This document shows, in pieces, positions 23,801 to 32,881 of a DNA stretch of 64,000 bases. The position numbers and the translations under genes were made by a program. The notes beneath the pieces were generated by a model. The model searched no databases, was not told the DNA's origin, and saw nothing but the letters and a program-made list of their open reading frames with translations. The stretch lies in assembly GCF_004339245.1 (NCBI RefSeq), contig NZ_SMGG01000006.1, positions 1-64,000 of the forward strand, read 5' to 3'. How positions within the stretch are numbered: the first letter of the stretch is position 1; each line of letters begins with the position of its first letter. This DNA is from Seleniivibrio woodruffii. GTDB lineage: Bacteria > Chrysiogenota > Deferribacteres > Deferribacterales > Geovibrionaceae.

Positions 23801-25615
23801 ATGCTGAACCGGAGCGATCTCTCCAAGATATTAAAATCTCTTGGTCTCGTTTTCGGTGATATCGGCACCAGCCCAATCTACACCCTTACAGTTATTTTTC
23901 TGATTCTTGAACCCACAAAAGTAAATATAATGGGCGTTCTGTCCCTTATCTTCTGGACACTTCTGCTGCTGGTAACAGTGGGCTACACCTGGCTTACCAT
24001 GAGCCTCAGCCGCCGCGGGGAAGGCGGAACCATAGTTCTGATGGAGATCCTTAACCCCATGCTGAAATCGGGCAGAAAGGTCGCTTTTTTCACCCTGATG
24101 ACATATATAGGCGTTTCGCTTCTGGTGGGCGACGGCGTTATAACCCCTGCGATAAGCATTCTTTCCGCTGTGGAAGGCCTTAAGCTGATACCTGCATTTT
24201 CAGGGATATCTCAGGGCGTTCTGATCGCTATTGCAGCGGTCATTGCAATAGTCCTCTTCTCCTTCCAGAGCAAAGGAACTGAAAAAGTTGCCGTGTTCTT
24301 CGGCCCTGTCATGCTGGTGTGGTTCGGCGCACTTCTGATAACTGGTGTTGCGGCAGTTGCAGATCACCCCGAAGTTCTTCTGGCCGTAAACCCATACTAC
24401 GCAATAGAATTTGTCGCAACCCACGGTGTAGTGGGCTTCTTTGTGCTTTCCGAGGTAATTCTCTGCGCCACAGGGGGCGAAGCCCTCTATGCAGATATGG
24501 GACACTTCGGCCGTGCGCCGATAATCCGTGCATGGTCAATGGTCTTCTTTGTTCTGATATTCAGCTATCTGGGTCAGGGCGCATTTCTCATGGGACACAC
24601 GGAAGCAAAGAACATCCTTTTCGAAATGGTATATTCTCAGGCGGCCCTGCTTTACATCCCATTCCTGATACTCAGCCTCATGGCCACCGTTATAGCTTCG
24701 CAGGCCATGATAAGCGGCATGTTCTCTGTTATGTATCAGGCAATCACCACACGCATTCTGCCCCTTCTGAAAGTTGACTACACATCCGACGAGATGCGTT
24801 CCCAGATATACATTCAGACAGTAAACTGGTTCCTTCTGGTCTGCGTGCTCATCGCCATGTTCGTGTTCAAAAGCTCAGGGCACATGGCGGCGGCATACGG
24901 TCTTGCCGTTACAGGCTCAATGACTGTTACGGGAATAATGATAACCACCATCTTTTTCATACGCAAAAACTACTTCAAATCCGGCATTGCAGCAGTGGTC
25001 ACAGTTGCCGATATTATGTTCCTCTCTTCAAACATGCTCAAGATACCCCACGGAGGCTTCTGGTCGCTTCTGATAGCTTCCATTCCCTTTCTGGTCATCA
25101 TCGTATACACCAAGGGCGGCAGGAAGATGTATAAGGCCATCAAGCCGGTTCCGATTCAGGACTTTCTGGTTCAGTACAACGAACGGTATCACACCGCTTC
25201 AAAAATTGACGGAACGGGGCTGTTCTTCATCCGCGATATAAAATTCATCCCGCCGTACATTGCCAAGACAATGTTCGTTAACAACATAATATACAAAGAG
25301 AATATCTTCATATCTGTAAACATAACCGACCATCCCTTCGGCATAAAATGGCAGTTCAGAGACAGTCTGGCCGACGGGCTTCAGGTTTTCGATATCCGCA
25401 TGGGATACATGGAATCCGCCGCAGATATAGACAAAATACTAACATCCGCAGGAATAGAAGAGAACGTAATATTCTACGGTGTTGAGGATATCATGACAGA
25501 TAATCTCATCTGGAAATTCTATTCCCTCATAAGAAAGGTCACTCCTTCTTTCGTGCAGTTCTACCGTCTCCCGGCGGAAAAGCTCCACGGAGTTGTCACA
25601 CGAATTAATCTATAA
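23801..25615 (+). CDS. kup: Kup-family potassium uptake protein
   Basis: A 604-residue K+:H+ symporter of the KUP/HAK/KT family. The N-terminus SLGLVFGDIGTSPIYTL is the family signature, followed by SRRGEGGTIVLMEIL, VGDGVITPAISILSAVEGL and GGEALYADMGHFGR. Twelve membrane segments end near residue 440. The C-terminal ~150-residue cytoplasmic domain carries GTGLFFIRDIKFIPPYI. Length is close to E. coli Kup (622). No sign of a c-di-AMP riboswitch fits in the short upstream gap. Confidence 0.95.
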   Translation: MLNRSDLSKILKSLGLVFGDIGTSPIYTLTVIFLILEPTKVNIMGVLSLIFWTLLLLVTVGYTWLTMSLSRRGEGGTIVLMEILNPMLKSGRKVAFFTLMTYIGVSLLVGDGVITPAISILSAVEGLKLIPAFSGISQGVLIAIAAVIAIVLFSFQSKGTEKVAVFFGPVMLVWFGALLITGVAAVADHPEVLLAVNPYYAIEFVATHGVVGFFVLSEVILCATGGEALYADMGHFGRAPIIRAWSMVFFVLIFSYLGQGAFLMGHTEAKNILFEMVYSQAALLYIPFLILSLMATVIASQAMISGMFSVMYQAITTRILPLLKVDYTSDEMRSQIYIQTVNWFLLVCVLIAMFVFKSSGHMAAAYGLAVTGSMTVTGIMITTIFFIRKNYFKSGIAAVVTVADIMFLSSNMLKIPHGGFWSLLIASIPFLVIIVYTKGGRKMYKAIKPVPIQDFLVQYNERYHTASKIDGTGLFFIRDIKFIPPYIAKTMFVNNIIYKENIFISVNITDHPFGIKWQFRDSLADGLQVFDIRMGYMESAADIDKILTSAGIEENVIFYGVEDIMTDNLIWKFYSLIRKVTPSFVQFYRLPAEKLHGVVTRINL

Positions 25616-25752
25616 TTCTAAAATCATTAACCAGATATTCATTTTTCACTCTATACGGAAAAATATCAAATTTTTGTGTTAATTCACTTCCATAATCATT
25701 TTTATGGATTTATACTCAGATAAATACAAATAACCTAAAATTCAGGTGAAAT

Positions 25753-27399
25753 ATGAACTTATTCGGCAACTTATCAATAAGAACGAAGATAAATCTCGCT
25801 CTGGGCACGCTCATGATCATGCTGCTGCTCTGCGGGATAATAGGGCATTTTGGTCTGACCAACATTAATAACTCGCAAATATCGATTTTTTCGGTCAGAC
25901 TTCCCTCAATGGACTACCTTATCGAAGCGGACAGAGACCTTCACCAGCTTCTCATAGCAGAGCGTGCTCTGACAGTTACCCCTGCTGACGCTCCGGAATA
26001 CAAGGACTTTCTGGACTCATACAACGAAAACCTTGAGCAGACGCTGACACGTTTCAAGAAATATGAAGATCTCAGCAAATCGGAGCATACTCAGGAGCAT
26101 ATCGATAAGTTCCATGCGGATTTTGCGCAGTGGAAAGCTGTTTCTCAGGAAGTCTTAAAACTCTCGGCGGAGAATACGCCCGAATCCAGAGAGGCCGCCG
26201 AGGATCTTTCATACGGCAGGGCAAACGAGCTTTTCGGAACCATGAGGGAGAACATCAACACCCTTACCGAAATTAACCTCAAAGATGCCGAAGAGGAACA
26301 CAATCTCGCCAACAGCTCCTTCACAACATCGCAATACTCCTTCATAGGGGTCATCATATTCGGCATTATCATCGGTGCTGCTGTGGGGCTTAAACTCGGC
26401 TCTGTAATAACAAACAGCATCAGAGCCACCGCAGATATGCTCAGAGAGATATCCGCCGGAGAAGGCGACCTGACCAGAAAACTTCCGATAACGTCCAAAG
26501 ACGAGATAGGAAATCTGGCTCAGCATTTCAACTCGTTCACAGACAAGCTGAAAGATATCATAGGCACTGTTAAGATGAACTCCGAAAGCATAGCATCCGG
26601 CAATGCGGAGCTTGCGGCAACTTCCGACAGACTGGCGCAGAACTTCCATGAGCAGACAATGCAGCTTTCGGCAGTGGCCTCGGCAACGGAGGAGATGTCA
26701 ACATCCGCCTCCGAGGTTGTTCATTCGGTTCAGGATGTAACGGAGAAAGCGGAAATGGCCAACGGCTACATCAGCGACGGCCGAAATATGCTTCTGGAAG
26801 CCGTTTCCAGCGTTATGTCAATTAAGTCCGAGGTCGAAAACCTCGGTCAGACCATCAGCCAACTTTCGAACTCTTCCGAAGAGATAGGAAACATACTTAA
26901 TGTTATTAACGATATAGCAGATCAGACCAACCTGCTGGCACTGAATGCCGCAATTGAGGCCGCAAGAGCCGGAGAGCACGGCAGAGGCTTTGCAGTGGTT
27001 GCGGACGAGGTTCGCAAACTGGCGGAACGCTCGCAGAAGGCCATTAAGGAGATCGAGACCATAATCGTAAACCTTCAGCAGGAGTCAAACGTGGCATCCA
27101 CGAACATGCAGGAGGCCAGTAAGAAGGTTGAGGCGGGAGTGGTTGTTATACGCAATACGGAGAGCATGTTCGAGAACATAGTCAGCTCAGTGAACACAAT
27201 CACACAGGCAAGCAGACACATTGAGACAGCCGTTTCCGAGCAGGTTCAGGCAATCCACAATATCAACGGAAACACTCAGATACTCTCGAACGGAGTGGAG
27301 CAGAGCAACATATCCGTTACCGAGGTTTCAAACACGGTCACCGACCTGCAAAGACAGACCGAAGACCTGTCGATGCTCGTCAGACGTTTCAGAACATAA
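25753..27399 (+). CDS. Methyl-accepting chemotaxis protein
   Basis: A 548-residue chemoreceptor. TM1 (~14-34) is followed by a four-helix-bundle-type periplasmic domain (~35-190, [18 protein letters not shown]). TM2 (~195-215) leads to a HAMP domain ([26 protein letters not shown]) and a cytoplasmic coiled coil with the hairpin tip [39 protein letters not shown]. It has no C-terminal CheR/CheB pentapeptide. Gene context (kup upstream) gives no ligand clue. It is monocistronic, with a duplicated terminator downstream. Confidence 0.93.
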   Translation: MNLFGNLSIRTKINLALGTLMIMLLLCGIIGHFGLTNINNSQISIFSVRLPSMDYLIEADRDLHQLLIAERALTVTPADAPEYKDFLDSYNENLEQTLTRFKKYEDLSKSEHTQEHIDKFHADFAQWKAVSQEVLKLSAENTPESREAAEDLSYGRANELFGTMRENINTLTEINLKDAEEEHNLANSSFTTSQYSFIGVIIFGIIIGAAVGLKLGSVITNSIRATADMLREISAGEGDLTRKLPITSKDEIGNLAQHFNSFTDKLKDIIGTVKMNSESIASGNAELAATSDRLAQNFHEQTMQLSAVASATEEMSTSASEVVHSVQDVTEKAEMANGYISDGRNMLLEAVSSVMSIKSEVENLGQTISQLSNSSEEIGNILNVINDIADQTNLLALNAAIEAARAGEHGRGFAVVADEVRKLAERSQKAIKEIETIIVNLQQESNVASTNMQEASKKVEAGVVVIRNTESMFENIVSSVNTITQASRHIETAVSEQVQAIHNINGNTQILSNGVEQSNISVTEVSNTVTDLQRQTEDLSMLVRRFRT

Positions 27400-27407
27400 G
27401 AAACCAT

Positions 27408-27431
27408 AAGGGCGGTCAGCTGACCGCCCTT
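27408..27431. terminator. Palindromic terminator of the MCP gene, first copy
   Basis: A perfect 24 bp palindrome centred on GGTCAGCTGACC, nine bases after the MCP stop. It lacks a T-tract. An almost identical hairpin with a T-tract lies at 27573-27600, beyond the ~141 bp repeat. Confidence 0.75.
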
Positions 27432-27572
27432 AGACTGATGACAAACTGAAGTTTTTGGCATGCAACCTTGATGAGACTGCCGCGCTACGCTCGCAGTGAC
27501 AGCTATTTACATCATTGCGAGGAACGAAGTGACGTGGCAATCTCATAACACCTAGACTTTATCAACAACCAG
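27432..27572 (+). mobile_element. MITE-like ~140 bp repeat inserted in a terminator, copy B
   Basis: Same element as 15574-15717 in the opposite orientation. It starts with AGACTGATGACAAACTGAAG and ends with AGACTTTATCAACAACC. It is again non-coding, between convergent genes, and bounded on both sides by copies of the same terminator hairpin (27408-27431 and 27573-27594). Confidence 0.75.
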
Positions 27573-27600
27573 AAGGCGGTCAGCTGACCGCCCTTTTTTT
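27573..27600. terminator. Palindromic terminator, second copy with T-tract
   Basis: A GGCGGTCAGCTGACCGCC hairpin followed by CTTTTTTT. It serves the MCP gene and, by symmetry, perhaps the convergent aldo/keto reductase gene. Confidence 0.75.
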
Positions 27601-27605
27601 ATATA

Positions 27606-28811
27606 TCAGATAGTTCTTCTGGCAAAAGCTCTTGCTCCTGCAACCCTTCCCTGAAAGTCCCCTGCCTCAAGAACGTTCACCACATCCTGAAGCACATCTG
27701 GAATCGCTATTCCCTGAGGGCATTTGTCCACACACTCGCCGCAGGATACGCACTGTGAGGCAAACCCATTATTGGGCTTATCCGAGAACGCCTCTCCTGT
27801 GACCATCGCATAGCGGAACATTGCCGTGTTCAGGTCGTCAAACAGGAACCTGTTGTTATAGTATTCGAAACAGGACGGAATCTTAACCCCCACCGGGCAG
27901 GGAAGGCAATATTCGCAACCCGTACAGTTAACCTTCAACAGCTTTTTGAACGCCGCCTCGGCTCTGTCCACAAGCTCCAGTTCCTTTGCTGTAAGGGAAA
28001 GGGGATGGGCTTCGCAGGCAACGGCGATGTTCTGGTCGATGTGCGCCTCTTCGTTCATTCCGGAAAGGATCACGCCCACCTCAGGATAGTTCCATACCCA
28101 TCTGAGCGCCCACTCAACGGGTGTGCGCTTAACATCAGCCTCGTCCCATACCGCCTGAACAAGGTCGGGCTGAACTGGGTTTGCAAGGCTTCCCCCACGC
28201 AGAGGTTCCATGATGATAACGCCGATATTCTTTTCTGCCAGATATTTAAGTCCGGCAAGACCCGCCTGATAGTCTCTGTCGAGATAGTTGAACTGAATCT
28301 GGGCGAAATCCCAGTCGTATGTATCCACAATGGGGTTGAACTCTTCCGGTGCGCTGTGGAAAGAAAAGCCCACACGCTTCACACGGCCATCCTTCTTTAT
28401 GGTGTCTATGAACTCAAGGATGCCCAGGTCGAGCATCTTCTTCCATGTGTCCCAGCCCAGACTGTGCATAAGATAATAGTCAATGCGGTCTGTCTGCAGC
28501 CTTTCCAACTGTGCGTTAAGATATTTATCCATCTCCTCACGGCTGTTCACCATCCAGCAGGGGAGCTTTGTGGCAAGATATACCTTGTCTCTGTAGCCGT
28601 CCTGCAGTGCTCTGCCGACGAAAGGTTCGCTGGCTCCGAAGTGGTACGGCCATGCGGTGTCAACATAGTTGATCCCACGGTCTATGGCTCCCCGCACCTG
28701 TGCAAGTGCCCTTTCCTCATCTATCTGTCCGTCCTTCATAGGCAGACGCATAGCCCCGAAACCAAGAATGGAGAGCTCGTCTCCTGTTTTAGGCATTTTT
28801 CTGTAAAGCAT
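27606..28811 (-). CDS. Aldo/keto reductase with C-terminal 4Fe-4S domain
   Basis: About 401 residues from the ATG at 28811, which has GGAGG upstream; a longer frame lacks one. The N-terminal ~290 residues form the AKR barrel (LSILGFGAMRLPM; GINYVDTAWPYHFGASEPFVGRAL; YYLMHSLGWDTW). The C-terminal ~100 residues carry two ferredoxin-like clusters, CTGCEYCLPCPVGVKIPSCF and CVSCGECVDKCPQGIAIPDV. This architecture is widespread in anaerobes; the substrate is unknown. The iron-sulfur part suggests electron transfer with ferredoxin or another redox partner besides NAD(P)H. Confidence 0.9.
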   Translation of the reverse strand: MLYRKMPKTGDELSILGFGAMRLPMKDGQIDEERALAQVRGAIDRGINYVDTAWPYHFGASEPFVGRALQDGYRDKVYLATKLPCWMVNSREEMDKYLNAQLERLQTDRIDYYLMHSLGWDTWKKMLDLGILEFIDTIKKDGRVKRVGFSFHSAPEEFNPIVDTYDWDFAQIQFNYLDRDYQAGLAGLKYLAEKNIGVIIMEPLRGGSLANPVQPDLVQAVWDEADVKRTPVEWALRWVWNYPEVGVILSGMNEEAHIDQNIAVACEAHPLSLTAKELELVDRAEAAFKKLLKVNCTGCEYCLPCPVGVKIPSCFEYYNNRFLFDDLNTAMFRYAMVTGEAFSDKPNNGFASQCVSCGECVDKCPQGIAIPDVLQDVVNVLEAGDFQGRVAGARAFARRTI

Positions 28812-28929
28812 CTCAAACCTCCGATGATCAATCAACGGTATATAGAATATGCTTTTTTTCCGATTCAACAATATTCATTTCAATGTTTTTCTTGCCTATT
28901 TCTCTATAAGCAAATTATTATTTTATGTG

Positions 28930-28957
28930 TTGACAAAACGCTTCGCCCAACTATACT
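28930..28957 (+). promoter_or_regulatory. Sigma-70-type promoter of the MFS gene
   Basis: TTGACA (28930-28935), a 16 bp spacer and TATACT (28952-28957). Transcription should start near 28965. Confidence 0.65.
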
Positions 28958-28990
28958 ACACCGTACAGTTTACTTTTTTATGGTGTTATC

Positions 28991-30184
28991 ATGACAGCAA
29001 ACAAGCATTTCTCAGGCTCAATAGTTCTTCTTCTGGCCGTCTCAAGCGGGCTTATAGTGGCCAACCTTTACTATGCCCAGCCGCTGGTGGCCCTCATTTC
29101 AAAAGACCTCGGCATGGCTCCCGCCGCCGCAGGGCTGCTGGTTACAATGTCGCAGATAGGCTACGGTCTGGGGCTTCTGTTCATTGTTCCCACAGGGGAC
29201 ATGTTCGAAAGCCGCAGACTTATAATCACTATAACTTCGGTGGGGATACTAGCTCTGCTCGGAGCGGCATTTTCATCAGACGCATCGCAGTTCATCGCCG
29301 CTTCGTTCATGATAGGCATAGGCTCGGTGGCGGTTCAGATAATCATCCCCTACGCCGCCCATATCGCCCCGCAGGAGATTCAGGGGCGTGTCGTAGGCTA
29401 TGTTATGAGCGGGCTTCTGCTCGGCGTAATGCTGGCCAGACCCTTTGCCAGTATCGTTACGGAGCTTTTTTCATGGCATGCCATATTTATCGTTTCAGCA
29501 ATATCGCTTACAGTGCTCATGGCAGTGCTCTATAAACTGATGCCTAAGCGCATGCCTCAGCCAAATATGAGCTACGGCAGGCTTCTTGCGTCGATGGGCA
29601 GGATGTTCATTGAAATTCCGGCCTTAAGACGCAGATCGGTCTATCAGGGGTGCCTTTTCGCATCTTTCAGCCTCTTCTGGACAGTAGTCCCCATGTATTT
29701 CTCAGGCACAGCCTATAACATGTCGCAGGCTCATATAGCTCTTTTCGGTCTGGTGGGTGCGGCGGGTGTTGTTGCGGCTCCCATAGCCGGCAGAATAGCC
29801 GATAAAGGGGTGACGAAGTTCAAGTCATCTGCGGCGATACTCACAGCGATGGCGGCCATTGCCCTTCCTCAGATGGCAGGACGCAGCGGAACCCTTGAGC
29901 TTGCTCTGCTCGTTGTATGTGCGGTGATGCTGGATTTCGGAGCGATTGCAAATCAGGTTATGGGACAGAGGGTGATTTTCTCTCTGGGCGCAGAGTTCAG
30001 AAGCCGCCTGAACGGAGTTTATATGGCAACTTTCTTCGGAGGCGGAGCGGCAGGCTCGGCCATAGGCGGATACGTTTACGCCGCCTACGGGTTTTCAGCG
30101 GCACTCTGGACAGGACTCGCTCTGCCCGCAATAGCACTGGTCTATCTTATAACTGAACCCAAAGGACTTTATTCTAAAAAATAA
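28991..30184 (+). CDS. MFS transporter (DHA1-like)
   Basis: A 397-residue, 12-segment major facilitator protein. LLAVSSGLIVANLYYAQPLVALISKDLG is the first segment. GDMFESRRLIITIT is the loop 2-3 signature, and AAHIAPQEIQGRVVGYVMSGLLLGVMLARP is characteristic of the YgaY/YybF-like drug:H+ antiporter group. The substrate is unknown. The stop codon abuts the stop codon of the convergent DUF2325 gene with no space. Confidence 0.9.
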   Translation: MTANKHFSGSIVLLLAVSSGLIVANLYYAQPLVALISKDLGMAPAAAGLLVTMSQIGYGLGLLFIVPTGDMFESRRLIITITSVGILALLGAAFSSDASQFIAASFMIGIGSVAVQIIIPYAAHIAPQEIQGRVVGYVMSGLLLGVMLARPFASIVTELFSWHAIFIVSAISLTVLMAVLYKLMPKRMPQPNMSYGRLLASMGRMFIEIPALRRRSVYQGCLFASFSLFWTVVPMYFSGTAYNMSQAHIALFGLVGAAGVVAAPIAGRIADKGVTKFKSSAAILTAMAAIALPQMAGRSGTLELALLVVCAVMLDFGAIANQVMGQRVIFSLGAEFRSRLNGVYMATFFGGGAAGSAIGGYVYAAYGFSAALWTGLALPAIALVYLITEPKGLYSKK

Positions 30185-30478
30185 TTATCTTCCGGCGGCG
30201 GTCATAACGTCTCTAACCACGCCGGAAACCGATTCGGGACTGGTCTTGTCGGTCACAACAAAGTCGATGCCCCTCTTCCTGCATATTTTGCGGGCGGCAT
30301 TGAGCATGTTGTGGCTGGACATTCCGGTGAGAAACACAACGCAGTCAGTGCATTTTATGTTGTCTTCAAAAGATTTTGTAACCTCGTTAAAGACCTTCGC
30401 TTTGCATCCCAGACGGGCGCAAACATCCACATAGTCATTCTCTCTTCTTTTCAGTCCGCCCAGTATGCAAAGTTTCAT
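30185..30478 (-). CDS. DUF2325 protein
   Basis: A 97-residue soluble protein of the DUF2325 family: MKLCILGGLKRRENDYVDVCARLGCKAKVF at the N-terminus and DCVVFLTGMSSHNMLNAARKICRKRG in the middle. Three or more Cys residues (C4, C20, C25, C43, C46) might bind metal or sense redox, but the family function is unknown. It is monocistronic and convergent with the MFS gene. Confidence 0.82.
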   Translation of the reverse strand: MKLCILGGLKRRENDYVDVCARLGCKAKVFNEVTKSFEDNIKCTDCVVFLTGMSSHNMLNAARKICRKRGIDFVVTDKTSPESVSGVVRDVMTAAGR

Positions 30479-30638
30479 ATGCCACCTCTTCAGGTTTGAT
30501 ATTACTTATGATACTCAGCTGTTTTTATTTATCAAGTAAAAATATAGATTTTATAGATAATTTATTTACTTCTGTCGCCATTACCAGAGCAACGAAGCAA
30601 CCGCATTAAGATTCGCAGTGACGTTGGGCTGGATACAA
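30479..30638. other. Intergenic region with a degenerate repeat
   Basis: AT-rich sequence upstream of the DUF2325 gene, probably its promoter region. It is followed by a short stretch with AGCAACGAAGCAACC and TTCGCAGTGACG (~30588-30624), related to the family 1 repeats. No gene is seen. Confidence 0.4.
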
Positions 30639-30664
30639 AAAGGCTCTGCCGGAGCAGAGCCTTT
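30634..30664 (-). terminator. Terminator of the liv/CBS operon
   Basis: AAAGGCTCTGC / GCAGAGCCTTT stem. On the minus strand it runs into TTTTTGTATCC. It lies ~140 bp beyond the CBS gene stop, with a repeat element between. Confidence 0.8.
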
Positions 30665-30675
30665 GAAGTGTTATT

Positions 30676-30800
30676 CATATTTGGTGGTTAGAACCAAGCA
30701 GTTCAAGGCGGAGGGTGAAAAATATGCGCAGTGTACGTTTAAGTACATGAGCAATATTTTTTGACCGACAACGAAGAAATGCGAAGTGTTATAACCGCCA
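30676..30800. repeat. Dispersed repeat, family 2, copy 2
   Basis: Shares ordered blocks with 186-305 (TATTTGGTGGTTAGA, CAAGCAGTTCAAGGCGG, GTGTAC, TAAGTACATGAGC, TTGACCGAC). It ends in ACCGCCAA directly against the stop codon of the CBS-ACT gene. It separates that gene from its terminator, as expected for an insertion. Confidence 0.55.
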
Positions 30801-30801
30801 A

Positions 30802-31446
30802 CTACCCGCGAAACTGGATTTCTGCGTCGGGATACTTTTCAAGTACCGCCTTACACATAGCCTCTCCGTCACCCTCTCCTCTGGAGCGGATAACGACCTT
30901 TCTCATGCCTTCGCTGGCAACGTGGCCACTGAGGATGCTTTCGATTCCGAACTTGTGGTCACGGATGACGTTTGCGGCCTCTTTTATAGAGCCGGATCTG
31001 TCAACGAGTACGAAAGTTATCCTGTAGCCTTTTTTGTTGCCGCCTGTGATATCCACAAGAGCCTTGAAGATGTCCTTATCTGAGATGATGCCCACCAGTC
31101 TTCCGTCTTCCACAACAGGCAGACATCCTATGCCTTCCACAAGCATCAGGTTTGCGGCCTCTTCAATGGGAAGAGAGGGTTCGCATACGATGGGGTCATG
31201 CTTTATGAGCTCTTTAACATTTGTGCTGTCAAGCAGATAGTTAAGCTCAAAAACATCCAGAGTGGTGCTCTTTGAGGGCAGATACTCTTTCAGAGCTCTG
31301 TCGGATATCAGCCCCACTACTTTGCCGTGATCCATAACAGGAACATGCTTGATGTTCATGGCGTGCATCAGCTTTACAGCGGTTGAGATGCCGTCTTTTA
31401 TATCAACTGTGTGGACCGTGTGTGTCATCCAGTCTTTAACGTACAT
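30802..31446 (-). CDS. CBS-domain pair with C-terminal ACT domain (AcuB-like)
   Basis: A 214-residue soluble regulatory protein. Two CBS motifs (MNIKHVPVMDHGKVVGLISD at ~30-50 and VEGIGCLPVVEDGRLVGIISDKDIF at ~103-127) form a nucleotide-binding Bateman module. Residues ~143-214 are an ACT domain (ITFVLVDRSGSIKEAANVIRDH). It lies 15 bases after livF as the last gene of the transporter operon. It probably senses an adenine nucleotide and an amino acid to modulate uptake or downstream metabolism; the target is unknown. Confidence 0.88.
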   Translation of the reverse strand: MYVKDWMTHTVHTVDIKDGISTAVKLMHAMNIKHVPVMDHGKVVGLISDRALKEYLPSKSTTLDVFELNYLLDSTNVKELIKHDPIVCEPSLPIEEAANLMLVEGIGCLPVVEDGRLVGIISDKDIFKALVDITGGNKKGYRITFVLVDRSGSIKEAANVIRDHKFGIESILSGHVASEGMRKVVIRSRGEGDGEAMCKAVLEKYPDAEIQFRG

Positions 31447-31461
31447 TTTTCCCTCCGAAAC

Positions 31462-32166
31462 TTATACGCCGAGATATGCGGCTTTTACGTGTTCGTCGTT
31501 TGCAAGGTCGGAAGCTATTCCGCTCATGACTATCTTTCCGTTTTCCAGAACGTATGCCCTGTCTGCAATGGAGAGGGTCTGTTTAACATTCTGCTCAACG
31601 ATGAGAACCGTCATACCTTCGGAGCGAACCTGCTCGATGACTCTGAAAACCTCTTTAACAAGGATGGGAGCGAGACCCAGCGAGGGTTCGTCCAGCATCA
31701 TGAGTTTAGGCAGAGACATGAGCCCCCTGCCGATGGCAAGCATCTGCTGCTCACCGCCGGATAGTGTGCCCGAAAGCTGTCTGCGGCGTTCCGCCAGTCT
31801 GGGGAACAGGTCAAAAATCTTGTCTTTGTTAGCCTTTCTTTGTTTTTTCGCATCTCCCCTCAGAGAACCGATGTCGAGGTTCTCCTCAACTGTCATTTCA
31901 GGGAACAGTCTGCGCGCCTCGGGAACATGCACAAGTCCGAGTTCAATAAGGCTGTAGTTATGCAGCTTGTTGATTGCCTGACCATCGAATACGATATTTC
32001 CGGCCTTCGGGGCCACAAGCCCTGAAATGGTGCGGAGAATGGTTGACTTGCCCGCACCGTTTGCACCGATGAGAGCCACAACCTCGCCCTTGCCGACGTT
32101 GAAGGAAACGTCATGAATTACCTGCAGGTCGCCGTAAAATACGTCAATATTCTTAATTTCAAGCAT
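31462..32166 (-). CDS. livF: Branched-chain amino acid ABC transporter ATPase LivF
   Basis: A 234-residue ABC ATPase. Start 32166 gives MLEIKNIDVFYGDLQVIHDVSF, with GGGAGAGG upstream; a longer frame reads into livG. Walker A is GANGAGKST, the signature is LSGGEQQML, and Walker B is LMMLDEPSLGLAP. The Q-loop/EARRLFPEMTVEENL region is typical of LivF. It powers uptake with LivG. Confidence 0.95.
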   Translation of the reverse strand: MLEIKNIDVFYGDLQVIHDVSFNVGKGEVVALIGANGAGKSTILRTISGLVAPKAGNIVFDGQAINKLHNYSLIELGLVHVPEARRLFPEMTVEENLDIGSLRGDAKKQRKANKDKIFDLFPRLAERRRQLSGTLSGGEQQMLAIGRGLMSLPKLMMLDEPSLGLAPILVKEVFRVIEQVRSEGMTVLIVEQNVKQTLSIADRAYVLENGKIVMSGIASDLANDEHVKAAYLGV

Positions 32167-32167
32167 C

Positions 32168-32881
32168 TTACGCCTCTCCCAGATATGCTTCGATAACCTG
32201 CTGATTGTGTCTAATCTCGTCAGGTGTTCCTTCAGCAATCTTCTGTCCGTATGTAAGCACCACGATTCTGTCTGAAATAGACATGATAACCTTCATATGG
32301 TGCTCGATGATCATTACGGTGATACCGCTTTTCTTAATATTTCTGATGATTTCGATGGACTTGTCCAGCTCCGCAGGGTTAAGCCCAGCAAAGGATTCGT
32401 CCAGCAGAAGCAGTTTGGGCTTGGTCGCAAGAGCCCTTGCGATCTCAAGTCTCTTACGCTTGCCCAGAGGAAGCCCCTTTGAAAGGACTTCTCTGTCCTC
32501 ATAGAGGTCGGTGAACTTCAGAACCTCTTCGGCAATCTTCTCTGCTTCGGCCTTGCTCTTCGCACGCAGGAAAGCGGACGCAAGAACGTTGTCGAAAACA
32601 CTCAGCCTGCGCAGGGGGCGGACTATCTGGAAAGTTCTCGCCATTCCCGCAAGGCATATTTCGTGGGGTTTCTTTCCGCCTATCTGTGCTCCTTCGAAGA
32701 CTATCTCTCCTTTGGAGGGCTTATAGAAACCGTTTATCACGTTGAAAAGCGTGGTCTTGCCGGCACCGTTGGGGCCGATGATGGCGAGGATCTCGCCTTC
32801 ATTCACATTAAAGCTTACACCCGAAACAGCCGCAAGTCCTCCGAAATATTTGGAAACGTCTTTAACTTCAAGCAGGCTCAT
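32168..32881 (-). CDS. livG: Branched-chain amino acid ABC transporter ATPase LivG
   Basis: A 237-residue ABC ATPase: Walker A GPNGAGKTT; ARTFQIVRPLRRLSVFDNVL, typical of LivG; signature LPLGKRKRLEIARAL in the LivG form; Walker B LLLLDESFAGLNP. Its ATG overlaps the livM stop by four bases. Confidence 0.95.
   Translation of the reverse strand: MSLLEVKDVSKYFGGLAAVSGVSFNVNEGEILAIIGPNGAGKTTLFNVINGFYKPSKGEIVFEGAQIGGKKPHEICLAGMARTFQIVRPLRRLSVFDNVLASAFLRAKSKAEAEKIAEEVLKFTDLYEDREVLSKGLPLGKRKRLEIARALATKPKLLLLDESFAGLNPAELDKSIEIIRNIKKSGITVMIIEHHMKVIMSISDRIVVLTYGQKIAEGTPDEIRHNQQVIEAYLGEA

Noticed and set aside
30184-30185. Frameshift or gene fusion at the MFS/DUF2325 boundary
   Set aside because: The genes are convergent and both complete; their stop codons simply abut.
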